Of a stretch of 64,000 nucleotides of DNA, positions 43,889 to 52,878 are shown piece after piece. The notes under the pieces are model-generated. The model was not told the origin of the DNA. It ran no database searches and worked only from the letters and a program-made list of their open reading frames with translations. This DNA is from Paenochrobactrum pullorum (GTDB taxonomy: Bacteria; Pseudomonadota; Alphaproteobacteria; Rhizobiales; Rhizobiaceae): positions 62,001-126,000 of the forward strand of contig NZ_JBHEEH010000005.1 of NCBI RefSeq assembly GCF_041929845.1, read 5' to 3'. Made by a program: the position numbers and the translations under genes. How positions within the stretch are numbered: position 1 is the stretch's first letter; every line of letters begins with the position of its first letter.

Positions 43889-44796
43889 CGAGTTCCGCTT
43901 TGTCACGTTTTCAGCAATGGCGCAAAAGCACACGCTTTTATAATTTCTTCCGCGAATTCAGCACCAGCAATACGGCGCTCCTGGGCTTGGTCGTCACTAT
44001 TATTTTGCTGTTTATCGCCATTTTCGCCCCACTGATTTCGCCGCAAAATCCTTATGATTTAATGCAGGTCGATTTTATGGATTCCGAATTGCCCCCCGGT
44101 TCAGTTGGTGGCATGGGGCAATATTATCTGCTTGGCACCGATGCCAATGGTCGTGATATGCTGAGCGCCATGTTCTATGGCTTGCGCTCCAGTTTCATGG
44201 TGGCATGGAGCAGCCTTGCCATGGCGCTTGTTATTGGGGTGTTGCTCGGCCTTATTTCGGCCTATGCCGGCGGTAAAGTTGATGCGGTTATCATGCGCAT
44301 TGTTGATGTGCAAATGAGCTTCCCGACCATTTTGATCGCGCTCCTGTTATTGGCTGTTTTTGGGCGCGGGCTGGATAAAACCATACTGGCGCTCACTCTT
44401 GTGCAATGGGCTTATTTTGCCCGTAATGTGCGTGGCACCGCATTATCGGAACGCAACCGCGAATATGTGCTGGCGGCACGTCTGGCTCATATCCCGACCT
44501 TCCGCATTCTCTGGCGTCATATCCTGCCCAATTGTCTGCCGCCATTGCTGGTTATTGCCTCGGTGCAGCTTGCATCTGCTATTTCCATTGAAGCCTCATT
44601 GTCCTTCCTTGGGCTTGGTATGCCGGTTACGCAGCCTTCATTAGGCCTGCTGATTTCCAATGGATTTGGCTATCTGATGGGTGGCAAATACTGGATCAGT
44701 GTTTTTCCGGGTGTGCTGCTTCTCATTACGGTTTTTGCAATCAACCTGATTGCCGACCAGTTGCGCGATATGTTCAATCCGAGGCTTAAAAAATGA
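43885..44796 (+). CDS. ABC transporter permease, DppC type
   Basis: The 303-residue protein contains LLGTDANGRDMLSAMFYGLRSSFMVA, the EAA loop VLAARLAHIPTFRILWRHILPNCL and the C-terminus DQLRDMFNPRLKK, all typical of DppC. Four-base overlaps link it to both neighbours. Confidence 0.92.
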   Translation: MTSSALSRFQQWRKSTRFYNFFREFSTSNTALLGLVVTIILLFIAIFAPLISPQNPYDLMQVDFMDSELPPGSVGGMGQYYLLGTDANGRDMLSAMFYGLRSSFMVAWSSLAMALVIGVLLGLISAYAGGKVDAVIMRIVDVQMSFPTILIALLLLAVFGRGLDKTILALTLVQWAYFARNVRGTALSERNREYVLAARLAHIPTFRILWRHILPNCLPPLLVIASVQLASAISIEASLSFLGLGMPVTQPSLGLLISNGFGYLMGGKYWISVFPGVLLLITVFAINLIADQLRDMFNPRLKK

Positions 44797-45824
44797 CGAC
44801 AGCAGTTTCAGCATCCCCTGCTGCATCACCCTTTGTGCTTCAGGTGAAAAATCTTAAAACCCAGTTTGATACCAGCGCCGGAGTAGTGCGCGCTGTCGAC
44901 GGCATCAGCTTTTCGCTCAAGCGTGGTGAAGTGATGGGATTGGTCGGTGAATCCGGCTCTGGCAAATCCATCACCGGCTATTCAATCATGCGCGCTATCG
45001 ACAAACCTGGACGCATTACTGATGGCAGCATCAAGTATTGCGGCCGTGACAACAAAATCGTTGATCTGGTCAGCCTGTCGGAACGACAAATGCGGAACTT
45101 ACGCGGTAACCGTGTAGCAATGATTTTGCAGGATCCGATGATGTCGCTCAATCCGAGCCTGCGCATCGGAACGCAGCTTACCGAAACCTATCTGGCGCAT
45201 AAAAAAGTCAGCAAACAGGAAGCTCGTGAACGTGCCATCAATGTGATGCAACGTGTTGGCATTCCTGATGCCGAGCGTCGTTTAAGCGCTTATCCGCATG
45301 AGTTTTCCGGTGGTATGCGTCAGCGCATTGCTATCGCCATTGCGCTTATCAATGAGCCTGATGTGATCATCGCCGATGAACCGACCACCGCTTTGGATGT
45401 CACCACACAGGCGCAAATTCTTTTTGAAGTGCAAAAACTATCGCGTGAATTTGGCACCGCATGGATATGGATTACGCACGACCTGACCGTTGTTGCTGCA
45501 CTCGCACAAAATGTTGCCGTGATGTATGCAGGAAGAATTGTCGAATACGGCTCAGTCTCATCCATTCTTGATCGCCCCCTGCATCCTTACACCAAGGGTT
45601 TGATTGCTTCAATACCGGGTCACAGCAGCACTTTGGCCAATAAACGTCTTTATCAAATACCAGGCAATGCCCCTTCTATGCTGGCTTTGCCCCGTGGTTG
45701 TCCATTCCGTCCGCGCTGCGAATATGCCGATAACACATGCCTTGAAACACCAGCAGATACCAGGCTTTCTGAAAGCCGTTTTTATCGTTGCTGGCACCCT
45801 GTGGAAACAGGAGCTGCATTATGA
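44793..45824 (+). CDS. Dipeptide-type ABC ATPase, DppD type
   Basis: The 343-residue protein has Walker A GESGSGKS, signature FSGGMRQR, Walker B VIIADEPTTALD and the oligopeptide-transporter C-terminal Cys block (PRGCPFRPRCEYADNTC). It powers the permease pair with the DppF-type ATPase encoded next, in contrast to the fused ATPases of the other two importers in this window. Confidence 0.93.
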   Translation: MTTAVSASPAASPFVLQVKNLKTQFDTSAGVVRAVDGISFSLKRGEVMGLVGESGSGKSITGYSIMRAIDKPGRITDGSIKYCGRDNKIVDLVSLSERQMRNLRGNRVAMILQDPMMSLNPSLRIGTQLTETYLAHKKVSKQEARERAINVMQRVGIPDAERRLSAYPHEFSGGMRQRIAIAIALINEPDVIIADEPTTALDVTTQAQILFEVQKLSREFGTAWIWITHDLTVVAALAQNVAVMYAGRIVEYGSVSSILDRPLHPYTKGLIASIPGHSSTLANKRLYQIPGNAPSMLALPRGCPFRPRCEYADNTCLETPADTRLSESRFYRCWHPVETGAAL

Positions 45825-46822
45825 ATTTTATAAAATCCGCACCTGAAAGCGAAACGATTTTGGAAGTACAATCCCTGTGCCATCAATTTGGCCGCAAGGA
45901 AGACTGGATTGACAAGATCGGTGCCAAATTACGTAAAAGCGGCCCTCGTCCAGTGGTACGCGCCATCAATGGCGTTGATATCCACGTCAGGAAAGGCGAA
46001 ATTTTCGGCATTGCCGGTGAATCCGGCTGTGGTAAAAGCACCCTTGGCCGCATCATGGCTGGCTTGATCAAGCCAACAGAAGGGCAAATTGCCTATCACG
46101 GCAAACCAGTAATGCGCGGCGACAAGCCTGCCAATCTGAAACTGCAAATGATTTTTCAGGATTCAGGTGCAGCCCTTAATCCACGTATGCAGGTCAAAGA
46201 CCTGATCGGCGAAGGCCCGCTCTTGCATGGCTTGGTGAAAAAGCGTGAGTTGAAAGACTTCATCGTCAACCAACTCGAAATTGTCGGCCTTAATGCCGAT
46301 GCAATGACCCGCTATCCGCACCAGTTTTCCGGTGGTCAGCGTCAGCGCATCAACATTGCCCGCGCACTTGCCCTGCAACCGGACATGATAATATGCGATG
46401 AATCCATTGCCGCGCTCGATGTTTCCATTCAGGCACAGATCATCAATCTGTTTCTTGATCTGAAAGACAAGCTGGATCTCACTTACGTTTTCATCAGCCA
46501 TGATTTGGGTGTTTTGAAACATATAGCCGATCGTCTGGCTGTGATGTATCTCGGTCGTGTCGTCGAACAAGGGAATGCCGCAGAAATATTCGCCGATCCG
46601 CGTCATCCTTACACACAAGTGCTGCTTGATAATGTGCTGACACTCGACCGCCGCGATCAGCAGTTTGAACCGGTTGAAGGTGAAGTACCCTCGCCGCTTA
46701 ATCTGCCGTCGGGATGCACATTCCACACTCGCTGCACCCATGCAGTTCCGGCTTGCGCCCAGACAATTCCGCCACTGATAGGGCAAGAAGAACATCAATT
46801 TGCCTGTCCGGTGATGGCATGA
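45821..46822 (+). CDS. Dipeptide-type ABC ATPase, DppF type
   Basis: The 333-residue protein has Walker A GESGCGKST, signature FSGGQRQR, Walker B MIICDESIAALD (Pro of the usual DEP replaced by Ser) and the C-terminal Cys block SGCTFHTRCTHAVPAC. Start 45821 overlaps the DppD stop as ATGA; an earlier in-frame start at 45788 lies inside dppD. Confidence 0.93.
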   Translation: MNFIKSAPESETILEVQSLCHQFGRKEDWIDKIGAKLRKSGPRPVVRAINGVDIHVRKGEIFGIAGESGCGKSTLGRIMAGLIKPTEGQIAYHGKPVMRGDKPANLKLQMIFQDSGAALNPRMQVKDLIGEGPLLHGLVKKRELKDFIVNQLEIVGLNADAMTRYPHQFSGGQRQRINIARALALQPDMIICDESIAALDVSIQAQIINLFLDLKDKLDLTYVFISHDLGVLKHIADRLAVMYLGRVVEQGNAAEIFADPRHPYTQVLLDNVLTLDRRDQQFEPVEGEVPSPLNLPSGCTFHTRCTHAVPACAQTIPPLIGQEEHQFACPVMA

Positions 46823-46839
46823 AAATGGAGGCGATTTCC

Positions 46840-48396
46840 ATGACCCGTTGGAACGATACCCATGCCGAAGATCTCATCGGCACCATTAAAGACCGCGCTG
46901 ATCTTTATGATTATCTGGTGGAAAAAACACTGCACCGTCAGGCTATCTCACCGGCAAAAAACAAGCTGTTTGACATCAATGTAGCGCGTGATATGGCGCA
47001 TCATCGCAATGATATTCTCAACGCTTCCACACCGGCGGAGCTTTGGTATGCCTTGGCCAAACTGTCCAATACCCGCCATGACCGCCATCTGTCAGTAGAA
47101 CCGGTTGAGGGCGGTCTGCCACTGCCAGCCGAATTGCAAGCAAGAATACGCTTCAACCATACCGACAAACGTGCCGACCATGCACCGCGTGTTGGCATCG
47201 AGTTAAAAACAGATTTTTCCTCAAATCAGCCATTTGTGTTCTTAAGCGGCTATGCCTTGAATTTTGAAGCCGACAAAAGTGCAGAACTCGGTGCGCGTCT
47301 CATCAGTATTAATGGTCGCTCTTTTGATGAGTATGTAGCGCTAACAGAGCCTTATTTTTGTTACTCAACACCGCATTTCTACTGGTACCATATGCCGAAT
47401 GAAATCATCCGGCGCACAGGATTGATCCCTGAATGGCTGCAACCAGCAACACTTGCGTTAGAATTCGAAGACAAAATCGGTACGGTTCAAAACCTCACAC
47501 TTGATTATCAGCCCGCCAATCATTGGCAATGGGCAGAAACGCTATCTCCTTATAACGGTTTCGAGCAAGTGCTCGATACACCATCCTTCACGCTTCATAC
47601 AGATAAAGCCAAAGATACAATCATCATCCAATGGCATGGTTTCGGCAAAAGTCTGACCACAGATGTTGATGCGTTGATGGCTTATGCTCAGACGCATCAA
47701 CATCTGGGACATAATATCATTTACGATGCGACCCGTTCGCGTGGCGGTGATTTCGGCGGCTATTTATTGCAGCATTTATCCTCGCAACCCATTCGCATCA
47801 ACTTTGGCGATTTACGCCTTTCCGATGCGATCGAAGCCGTCATTGCAACGGTTTTGGGTGAAGATGATGCCGCCATTGCGGAAGGTAATCTTAATCTAGC
47901 GCAGCTCAATGCTTGCCGATGGCGACGCGACTGGTTGCTTGGCACGGTGCTTAATGATCTGAAAGCGGGCAAAGCAAAAACTGCCGCCATCCCATTCAAA
48001 TGTGCGCATCAACCCGAAAGTGGTTCAGGCATTTTACCGCCTGCTCCAGTGCATTTCACCGGCAAAATCGTCATGCTCACTGTGCCTTATGCAGGCTCGC
48101 ATATTGATCAGGTAGCAGCACAACTTTGCGACAACAAAATGTGCCATCATATCGGTATGCCTCTTGGTGGTTTTTCCAAAACATGGACCCATGAAGAAGT
48201 GCTGACCTTTCCGCGTACGGGGCAGAAAATTGCCTCTTTCGCATGGAGTTGCGGCAACACAATCCGTCCCAATGGTGAGGTACTGGAAAGCAATCCTGCT
48301 ATGCCCGACGCCTATTTTCCGATCACCCGCGGCAATCATTTAACCCATCACGCCAAAATGGTTGCCATGGCACTGGACTATTTCAACCGACCTTAA
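46840..48396 (+). CDS. S41-like (tail-specific/tricorn-type) peptidase homologue, cytoplasmic
   Basis: In this 518-residue protein, residues 148-165 (AELGARLISINGRSFDEY) resemble the PDZ-like segment of S41 proteases. DATRSRGGDFGG (296-307) resembles the D.R.N.GG block, and MLTVPYAGSHIDQVAAQLCDNK (412-433) matches the nucleophile block with Ser420. The PDA motif near the end (NPAMPDAYFPITRG) also fits. There is no signal peptide. Its position after a peptide-type importer suggests it cleaves the imported compound inside the cell (inference). Start 46840 follows GGAGG; the frame continues upstream inside the DppF gene. Confidence 0.6.
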   Translation: MTRWNDTHAEDLIGTIKDRADLYDYLVEKTLHRQAISPAKNKLFDINVARDMAHHRNDILNASTPAELWYALAKLSNTRHDRHLSVEPVEGGLPLPAELQARIRFNHTDKRADHAPRVGIELKTDFSSNQPFVFLSGYALNFEADKSAELGARLISINGRSFDEYVALTEPYFCYSTPHFYWYHMPNEIIRRTGLIPEWLQPATLALEFEDKIGTVQNLTLDYQPANHWQWAETLSPYNGFEQVLDTPSFTLHTDKAKDTIIIQWHGFGKSLTTDVDALMAYAQTHQHLGHNIIYDATRSRGGDFGGYLLQHLSSQPIRINFGDLRLSDAIEAVIATVLGEDDAAIAEGNLNLAQLNACRWRRDWLLGTVLNDLKAGKAKTAAIPFKCAHQPESGSGILPPAPVHFTGKIVMLTVPYAGSHIDQVAAQLCDNKMCHHIGMPLGGFSKTWTHEEVLTFPRTGQKIASFAWSCGNTIRPNGEVLESNPAMPDAYFPITRGNHLTHHAKMVAMALDYFNRP

Positions 48397-48454
48397 TCGT
48401 CACACCAGCCGATTGTCTGCTTTTACATCTTATTGCCGCTTCAGGAGCGTTCCC

Positions 48455-49648
48455 ATGCCTGTGTCTAAAATGCCTGCAACCAAAATCGAAGAAATCCGCG
48501 CCTTATTTCCGGCACTCACTACTCAAACCTATATGTCGATTTGTGACAAAATGATTTTGGCCGATCCGGTGCGCCAGTCAGTCGACAATTTTCTCGACAA
48601 GCTCGCCATGGCCAGCGCCAATCGTACCGACCATGAGGATTATGTCGAAAGCAGCCGTATACAATTTGCGCAAATGATGTCGGTTAAAACTGAAGAAGTT
48701 GCCGTCACCCGCAATGTTTCCGATGGGGTTAATGCCATTGCCTGGGCATTTCCGTTCAAAACAGGCGACAATATCGTGATCTGCGCCGATGCCGAACACC
48801 CAAACAATATTTATCCGTGGCTGCGTCTGCGCGAACGCGACATTGATGTGCGGATTGTACCGGCTATCAACGGGCGTATTGATATTGATGCCATGATCGC
48901 GGCGATGGATCAGCACACCCGCCTTGCAACAGTTGCCTCTGTCAGCTTTGCACCGGGCTACCGCACAGATACTACAAAGCTTGGAGAATATTGCCAAAAG
49001 AGAAATATTTTTCTGCTGATCGACGGTGTGCAATCTGCCGGCATTCTGCACCATGATTTAGCGCAGGAGCCGGTAGATGCTTTTGCCACCTCCACCAGCA
49101 AAGGCCTGCTCGGTCTTTACGGTTCCGGCTTCATGTATATCAATGAAAACTGGCTTGATCGTTTAAATCCTGCCTATCTCTCACGCACAGGTGTTGATCT
49201 TGGCAGCGATGATGCATCTGCCATGGGTGAGCATCAATATCACCTCTATGCCAGTGCCAAGCGCTTTGAAGTCGGCAGTTATAATCTTGCCGCCTCTTAT
49301 GCAGCCGATGCCTCACTCAATCTCCTTAACGAAATCGGCACCAAGGCAATTGAAGCCCATGTCCTTCATTTGGCGCGCACATTGCGTGAAGGACTGGCTG
49401 AGCAAGGCTTGCTGGTTTCCATGCCGCAGAAAAATCACGAAGAAAGCCACATCATCACCTGTGGTGAATTGGATGCAGGTGGCCACGGCTTCTCGCATGA
49501 TCCGCGTATCAACGACATCCACCAGACACTGTTGAACGCCAATATCATCCATACATTGCGGCGCGGCCAGCTTCGTTTTGGCTTACATGTTTATAACAAT
49601 ATGATTGATATCGACCATGTATTAAAAACGCTCAACCACGGGAAATGA
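48455..49648 (+). CDS. Class V aminotransferase-fold PLP enzyme
   Basis: The 397-residue protein has the class V pattern (cysteine desulfurase / isopenicillin N epimerase group): TRNVSDGVNAIAWAFPFKTG, NIVICADAEHPNNIYPW, FLLIDGVQSAGI for the PLP Asp, and ATSTSKGLLGLYGSGF for the PLP-binding Lys. The exact reaction is not deducible. Next to a cysteine desulfhydrase-like gene, it may act on a sulfur amino acid or on the imported compound. Start 48455 follows CAGGAG. Confidence 0.85.
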   Translation: MPVSKMPATKIEEIRALFPALTTQTYMSICDKMILADPVRQSVDNFLDKLAMASANRTDHEDYVESSRIQFAQMMSVKTEEVAVTRNVSDGVNAIAWAFPFKTGDNIVICADAEHPNNIYPWLRLRERDIDVRIVPAINGRIDIDAMIAAMDQHTRLATVASVSFAPGYRTDTTKLGEYCQKRNIFLLIDGVQSAGILHHDLAQEPVDAFATSTSKGLLGLYGSGFMYINENWLDRLNPAYLSRTGVDLGSDDASAMGEHQYHLYASAKRFEVGSYNLAASYAADASLNLLNEIGTKAIEAHVLHLARTLREGLAEQGLLVSMPQKNHEESHIITCGELDAGGHGFSHDPRINDIHQTLLNANIIHTLRRGQLRFGLHVYNNMIDIDHVLKTLNHGK

Positions 49649-49815
49649 TAATCTATTTATTAAACATAAAACGAATACAATTTTCTAACTTCATGAGATA
49701 AATGATAAAAATTTACCTCATATTTTATTATTTTTGACAAATTCGTATAAATTGAATTATATCTATTTCAATTCACGTCAAGTAACCCGTATTTTGGATA
49801 TAGAGGCAATAAGAA

Positions 49816-50919
49816 TTGGGACAGATCATTCAATGTAACCGTCCGCAACCATGCAGTATGGAATGGCGCAACCGCGCAATTGCAACAATTGAAGCGGATT
49901 TCAACCGATCAGCCGACACACATCTGATCCGTATTGATTTGCCGAAATTCAATGACATTACGCTCTATTTAAAAGATGAATCCAGCCACCCGACCGGCAG
50001 CCTTAAACACCGTTTGGCACGCTCGCTGTTTCTTTATGCCATCTGCAACGGAAAAATCGGACCCACTACAACGATTGTTGAAGCCTCAAGCGGCTCCACG
50101 GCTGTGTCGGAAGCCTATTTTGCGCGTATGATCAACCTGCCTTTTGTAGCGGTTATGCCGCGCACCACCTCAAAAGAAAAAATCGCCGCGATTGAATTTT
50201 ACGGTGGCCGTCCGCATCTGGTTGATGATCCCAAAACCGTTTATGATGCAGCACGACAAGTGGCAGAAGAAACCGGCGGTTATTATATCGACCAATTCAC
50301 TTATGCGGAACGCGCAACCGATTGGCGCGGCAATAATAATATTGCTGAATCCATCTTTAATCAGATGAGCCATGAAGAATATCCAAATCCGCGCTGGATT
50401 GTAACAGGCGCTGGTACAGGTGGCACATCGGCCACTTTGGGGCGCTATATCCGCTATCGCCAGCTTGACACTCGTCTTTGCGTAGCTGATCCAGAGGCTT
50501 CCATTTTCCACCAGCATTTTACCGACCGCTCCATCATGGAAATCGACCGTTGCTCATCCATTATCGAAGGCATCGGCCGCCCGCGCGTCGAGCCATCCTT
50601 TATACCGGATGTCGTCGATTGCATGGTGACTGTCCCCGATGCCGCAAGTTTGGCAGCGCAACGCACCATCAGCAATATTATTGGTCGCGCTTGTGGTGGC
50701 TCCACCGGCACCAATATCTGGGCTTGTGCATTGCTCATTTCTGAAATGGTGAAAAAGGGCGAAAAAGGTTCAATTGTCACCCTGCTTTGCGATCATGGCG
50801 ACCGCTATCGCTCTACTTATTTTAATGATGAATGGGTTGAACAAAACGGTTTTGACATAGCGCCTTACCTTCGGCAACTTGATGCTTTCTTCGCGGAAGG
50901 TCGCCTAATCAGCGTTTAA
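49816..50919 (+). CDS. PLP-dependent cysteine synthase-fold protein, Cds1-like L-cysteine desulfhydrase
   Basis: The 367-residue protein has the fold-type II pattern LYLKDESSHPTGSLKHRLAR with the PLP Lys in SLKHR, the Asn/Ser loop VEASSGSTAVSEAYFARM and the phosphate-binding loop TGAGTGGTSATLGRY. The N-terminal IEADFNRSADTHLIR strongly resembles mycobacterial Cds1, which splits cysteine to H2S, pyruvate and ammonia. TTG start after AGAGG; ATG 49858 (MEWRNRAI) is an alternative. It lies 167 bp after the aminotransferase gene, across an AT-rich spacer that may hold its own promoter. Confidence 0.82.
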   Translation: MGQIIQCNRPQPCSMEWRNRAIATIEADFNRSADTHLIRIDLPKFNDITLYLKDESSHPTGSLKHRLARSLFLYAICNGKIGPTTTIVEASSGSTAVSEAYFARMINLPFVAVMPRTTSKEKIAAIEFYGGRPHLVDDPKTVYDAARQVAEETGGYYIDQFTYAERATDWRGNNNIAESIFNQMSHEEYPNPRWIVTGAGTGGTSATLGRYIRYRQLDTRLCVADPEASIFHQHFTDRSIMEIDRCSSIIEGIGRPRVEPSFIPDVVDCMVTVPDAASLAAQRTISNIIGRACGGSTGTNIWACALLISEMVKKGEKGSIVTLLCDHGDRYRSTYFNDEWVEQNGFDIAPYLRQLDAFFAEGRLISV

Positions 50920-50949
50920 AAATCAGACAAAAATCACCTTAAAATAAGA

Positions 50950-50985
50950 CAAACCCTGCTTTTATCCACTAAAAGCAGGGTTTAT
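50950..50985 (+). terminator. Rho-independent terminator
   Basis: A perfect 14-bp stem (AAACCCTGCTTTTA / TAAAAGCAGGGTTT) is followed by ATTTTTG, 32 bp after the Cds1-like stop. It closes the region-7 gene set. Confidence 0.92.
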
Positions 50986-51167
50986 TTTTGACTGTTTTTT
51001 AGTGCGCAAAGCATGAAAAACAAGGCTTTTTTCACTACTCGGCAATGAGATTGATACGAAAATCACCGCTTCTTGGCGTACAAGCCAGCTTGACAAGTTT
51101 TTTCCCTATCGTATTATTCCACTATAAAGATAATTATTCTCCAATAATGGAATAAGCGGGAGGGGAC

Positions 51168-52709
51168 ATGCGAAATTTCAAAACATTACTAATGGTAGGT
51201 ACCGCATTCATTGGTGCCGCCACTTTAAATCTGTCATATTCTTACGCGCAGGAAAAGGGTGGCATTATTAATGTTGCTACTATCGGCGAACCGCCGACCC
51301 TTGATCCGATGGTATCAACTGCCGATCTCGTCGGTATTGTCAGCCAGCATATTTTTGAAACGCTTTATACCTTTGATGAATCCTGGAAAACCACGCCATT
51401 GCTGGCCGCCAGCTTGCCCGAAATCAGCGAAGACGGTAAAGTTTATACGATCAAATTGCGAGAAGGCGTCAAGTTTCATAATGGCGCGGATATGACATCA
51501 AAGGATGTTGCCGCCTCGCTTGATCGCTGGACGAAAGTCGCTTCACGCGGCAAGCAGACCGCCACCATGATCAAATCCATCGAAGTAACCGATCCGCTGA
51601 CTGTGACCATAACTTTAAGCGATCCCTATGCGCCACTTGTCTCATTGCTCGCTTTCAATAATTCTGCCGCCATCATTTTGCCAGCCGACCATCAGGCCGA
51701 ACCGATGACAGACATAATCGGCACCGGCCCTTACAAGCTAAAAGAGCGTAAAGCCGACCAGTATATCCAGCTGGAACGTTTTGCCGATTACACCTCACCT
51801 GCTGGTGAGAGTGACGGTTATGGTGGCGCACGCCATCAATATGTTGATGAAATCCGCTTTGTGCCGGTGCCTGATGCCAATACCCGTGTTGAAGCGGCTA
51901 TTTCAGGTCAATATGACTATGTGGATTCCATTCCGGTTGAATCTTATGACCGGCTGAAAACCTCTTCTGCATCAGAGCCTGTGATGCTTGAGCCATTCGG
52001 CTGGCCGGTTTTTGTGCTTAATTCCGGTCACGGCATCACCCAGTCCAAGGAATTGCGCCAAGCTATCCAACAATCGCTTGGTCAAGAAGACATGATGGCT
52101 GCGGCCTTCGGCTCGACGGATTTTTATGCGCTGGACGGCTCGCTCTATCCGGAAAGCTTTGCATGGGCAACCGATGCCGGTGTAGAAGGTCATTATAATG
52201 TGGCCAATCCTGAAAAAGCTGCAGAGCTGATGAAAGCGGCTAATTACAACGACGAGCCGGTCCGTATTCTCACCAGCCGCCAATATGAATTCCATTATAA
52301 AATGGCACAGGTTGCTGCAGAATATCTGAAAGCTGCGGGCTTCAAAGTTGATCTGCAAGTGGTGGATTGGGCAACCCTGACACAGCGTCGTGGTGATCCG
52401 TCTTTGTGGGATATTTATATCACCCATAGCCCGTTCCTGCCGGAGCCGTCACTGATCGGCATGATGTCGACCAGCGCACCGGGCAATTGGGATACGCCCG
52501 CCCGTAGCGAAGTGGTCAATGCCTTCAACACCGAATCCGATCCGGAAAAACGCATCAAGCTCTGGGCTGATGTGCAAAAAGTGGTGATGGATGAAGTACC
52601 GTTCATTAAAATCGGAGACTTCAATGCGGTTGCAGCCAAATCGAAAAAGCTGGAAGGCGTGGAGCCTGCTCCATGGCCATATTTCTGGAACGTCTCGCTT
52701 AAAAAATAA
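51168..52709 (+). CDS. ABC transporter substrate-binding protein, family 5
   Basis: A signal peptide (TLLMVGTAFIGAATLNLSYSYAQ) leads a family-5 fold: GEPPTLDPMVSTADLVGIVS, LPEISEDGKVYTIKLREGVK, FHNGADMTSKDVAASLDRW and ELRQAIQQSLGQEDMM. The ribosome site GGGAGGGG precedes the ATG. Upstream, TTATTCCA (51114-51121) and TGGAATAA (51148-51155) form widely spaced inverted arms that might bind the IclR protein of this cluster. First gene of a rightward operon with two permeases, a deacetylase-like enzyme and RidA. Confidence 0.88.
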   Translation: MRNFKTLLMVGTAFIGAATLNLSYSYAQEKGGIINVATIGEPPTLDPMVSTADLVGIVSQHIFETLYTFDESWKTTPLLAASLPEISEDGKVYTIKLREGVKFHNGADMTSKDVAASLDRWTKVASRGKQTATMIKSIEVTDPLTVTITLSDPYAPLVSLLAFNNSAAIILPADHQAEPMTDIIGTGPYKLKERKADQYIQLERFADYTSPAGESDGYGGARHQYVDEIRFVPVPDANTRVEAAISGQYDYVDSIPVESYDRLKTSSASEPVMLEPFGWPVFVLNSGHGITQSKELRQAIQQSLGQEDMMAAAFGSTDFYALDGSLYPESFAWATDAGVEGHYNVANPEKAAELMKAANYNDEPVRILTSRQYEFHYKMAQVAAEYLKAAGFKVDLQVVDWATLTQRRGDPSLWDIYITHSPFLPEPSLIGMMSTSAPGNWDTPARSEVVNAFNTESDPEKRIKLWADVQKVVMDEVPFIKIGDFNAVAAKSKKLEGVEPAPWPYFWNVSLKK

Positions 52710-52756
52710 CGGCTGAAGCCTGTTAGCCGCGCGCTCTAGCGGCTGCGACAAATAAA

Positions 52757-52791
52757 AAGACACAGGATAAAAACACTTTATTCTGTGTCTT
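52757..52791 (+). promoter_or_regulatory. Intercistronic hairpin between SBP and permease genes
   Basis: A 15-bp stem (AAGACACAGGATAAA / TTTATTCTGTGTCTT, one G-T pair) with a 5-base loop sits 48 bp after the binding-protein stop and 88 bp before the permease start. Position and form match the hairpins in the other two importers. Confidence 0.65.
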
Positions 52792-52878
52792 CTGCACTTC
52801 ATCACTGAAACGGCTTTTCAGGTTTAGCGGAATGCCCGCAACCATCAAAACAGCCGGTACATTTTAAGCTAGGCCAAT

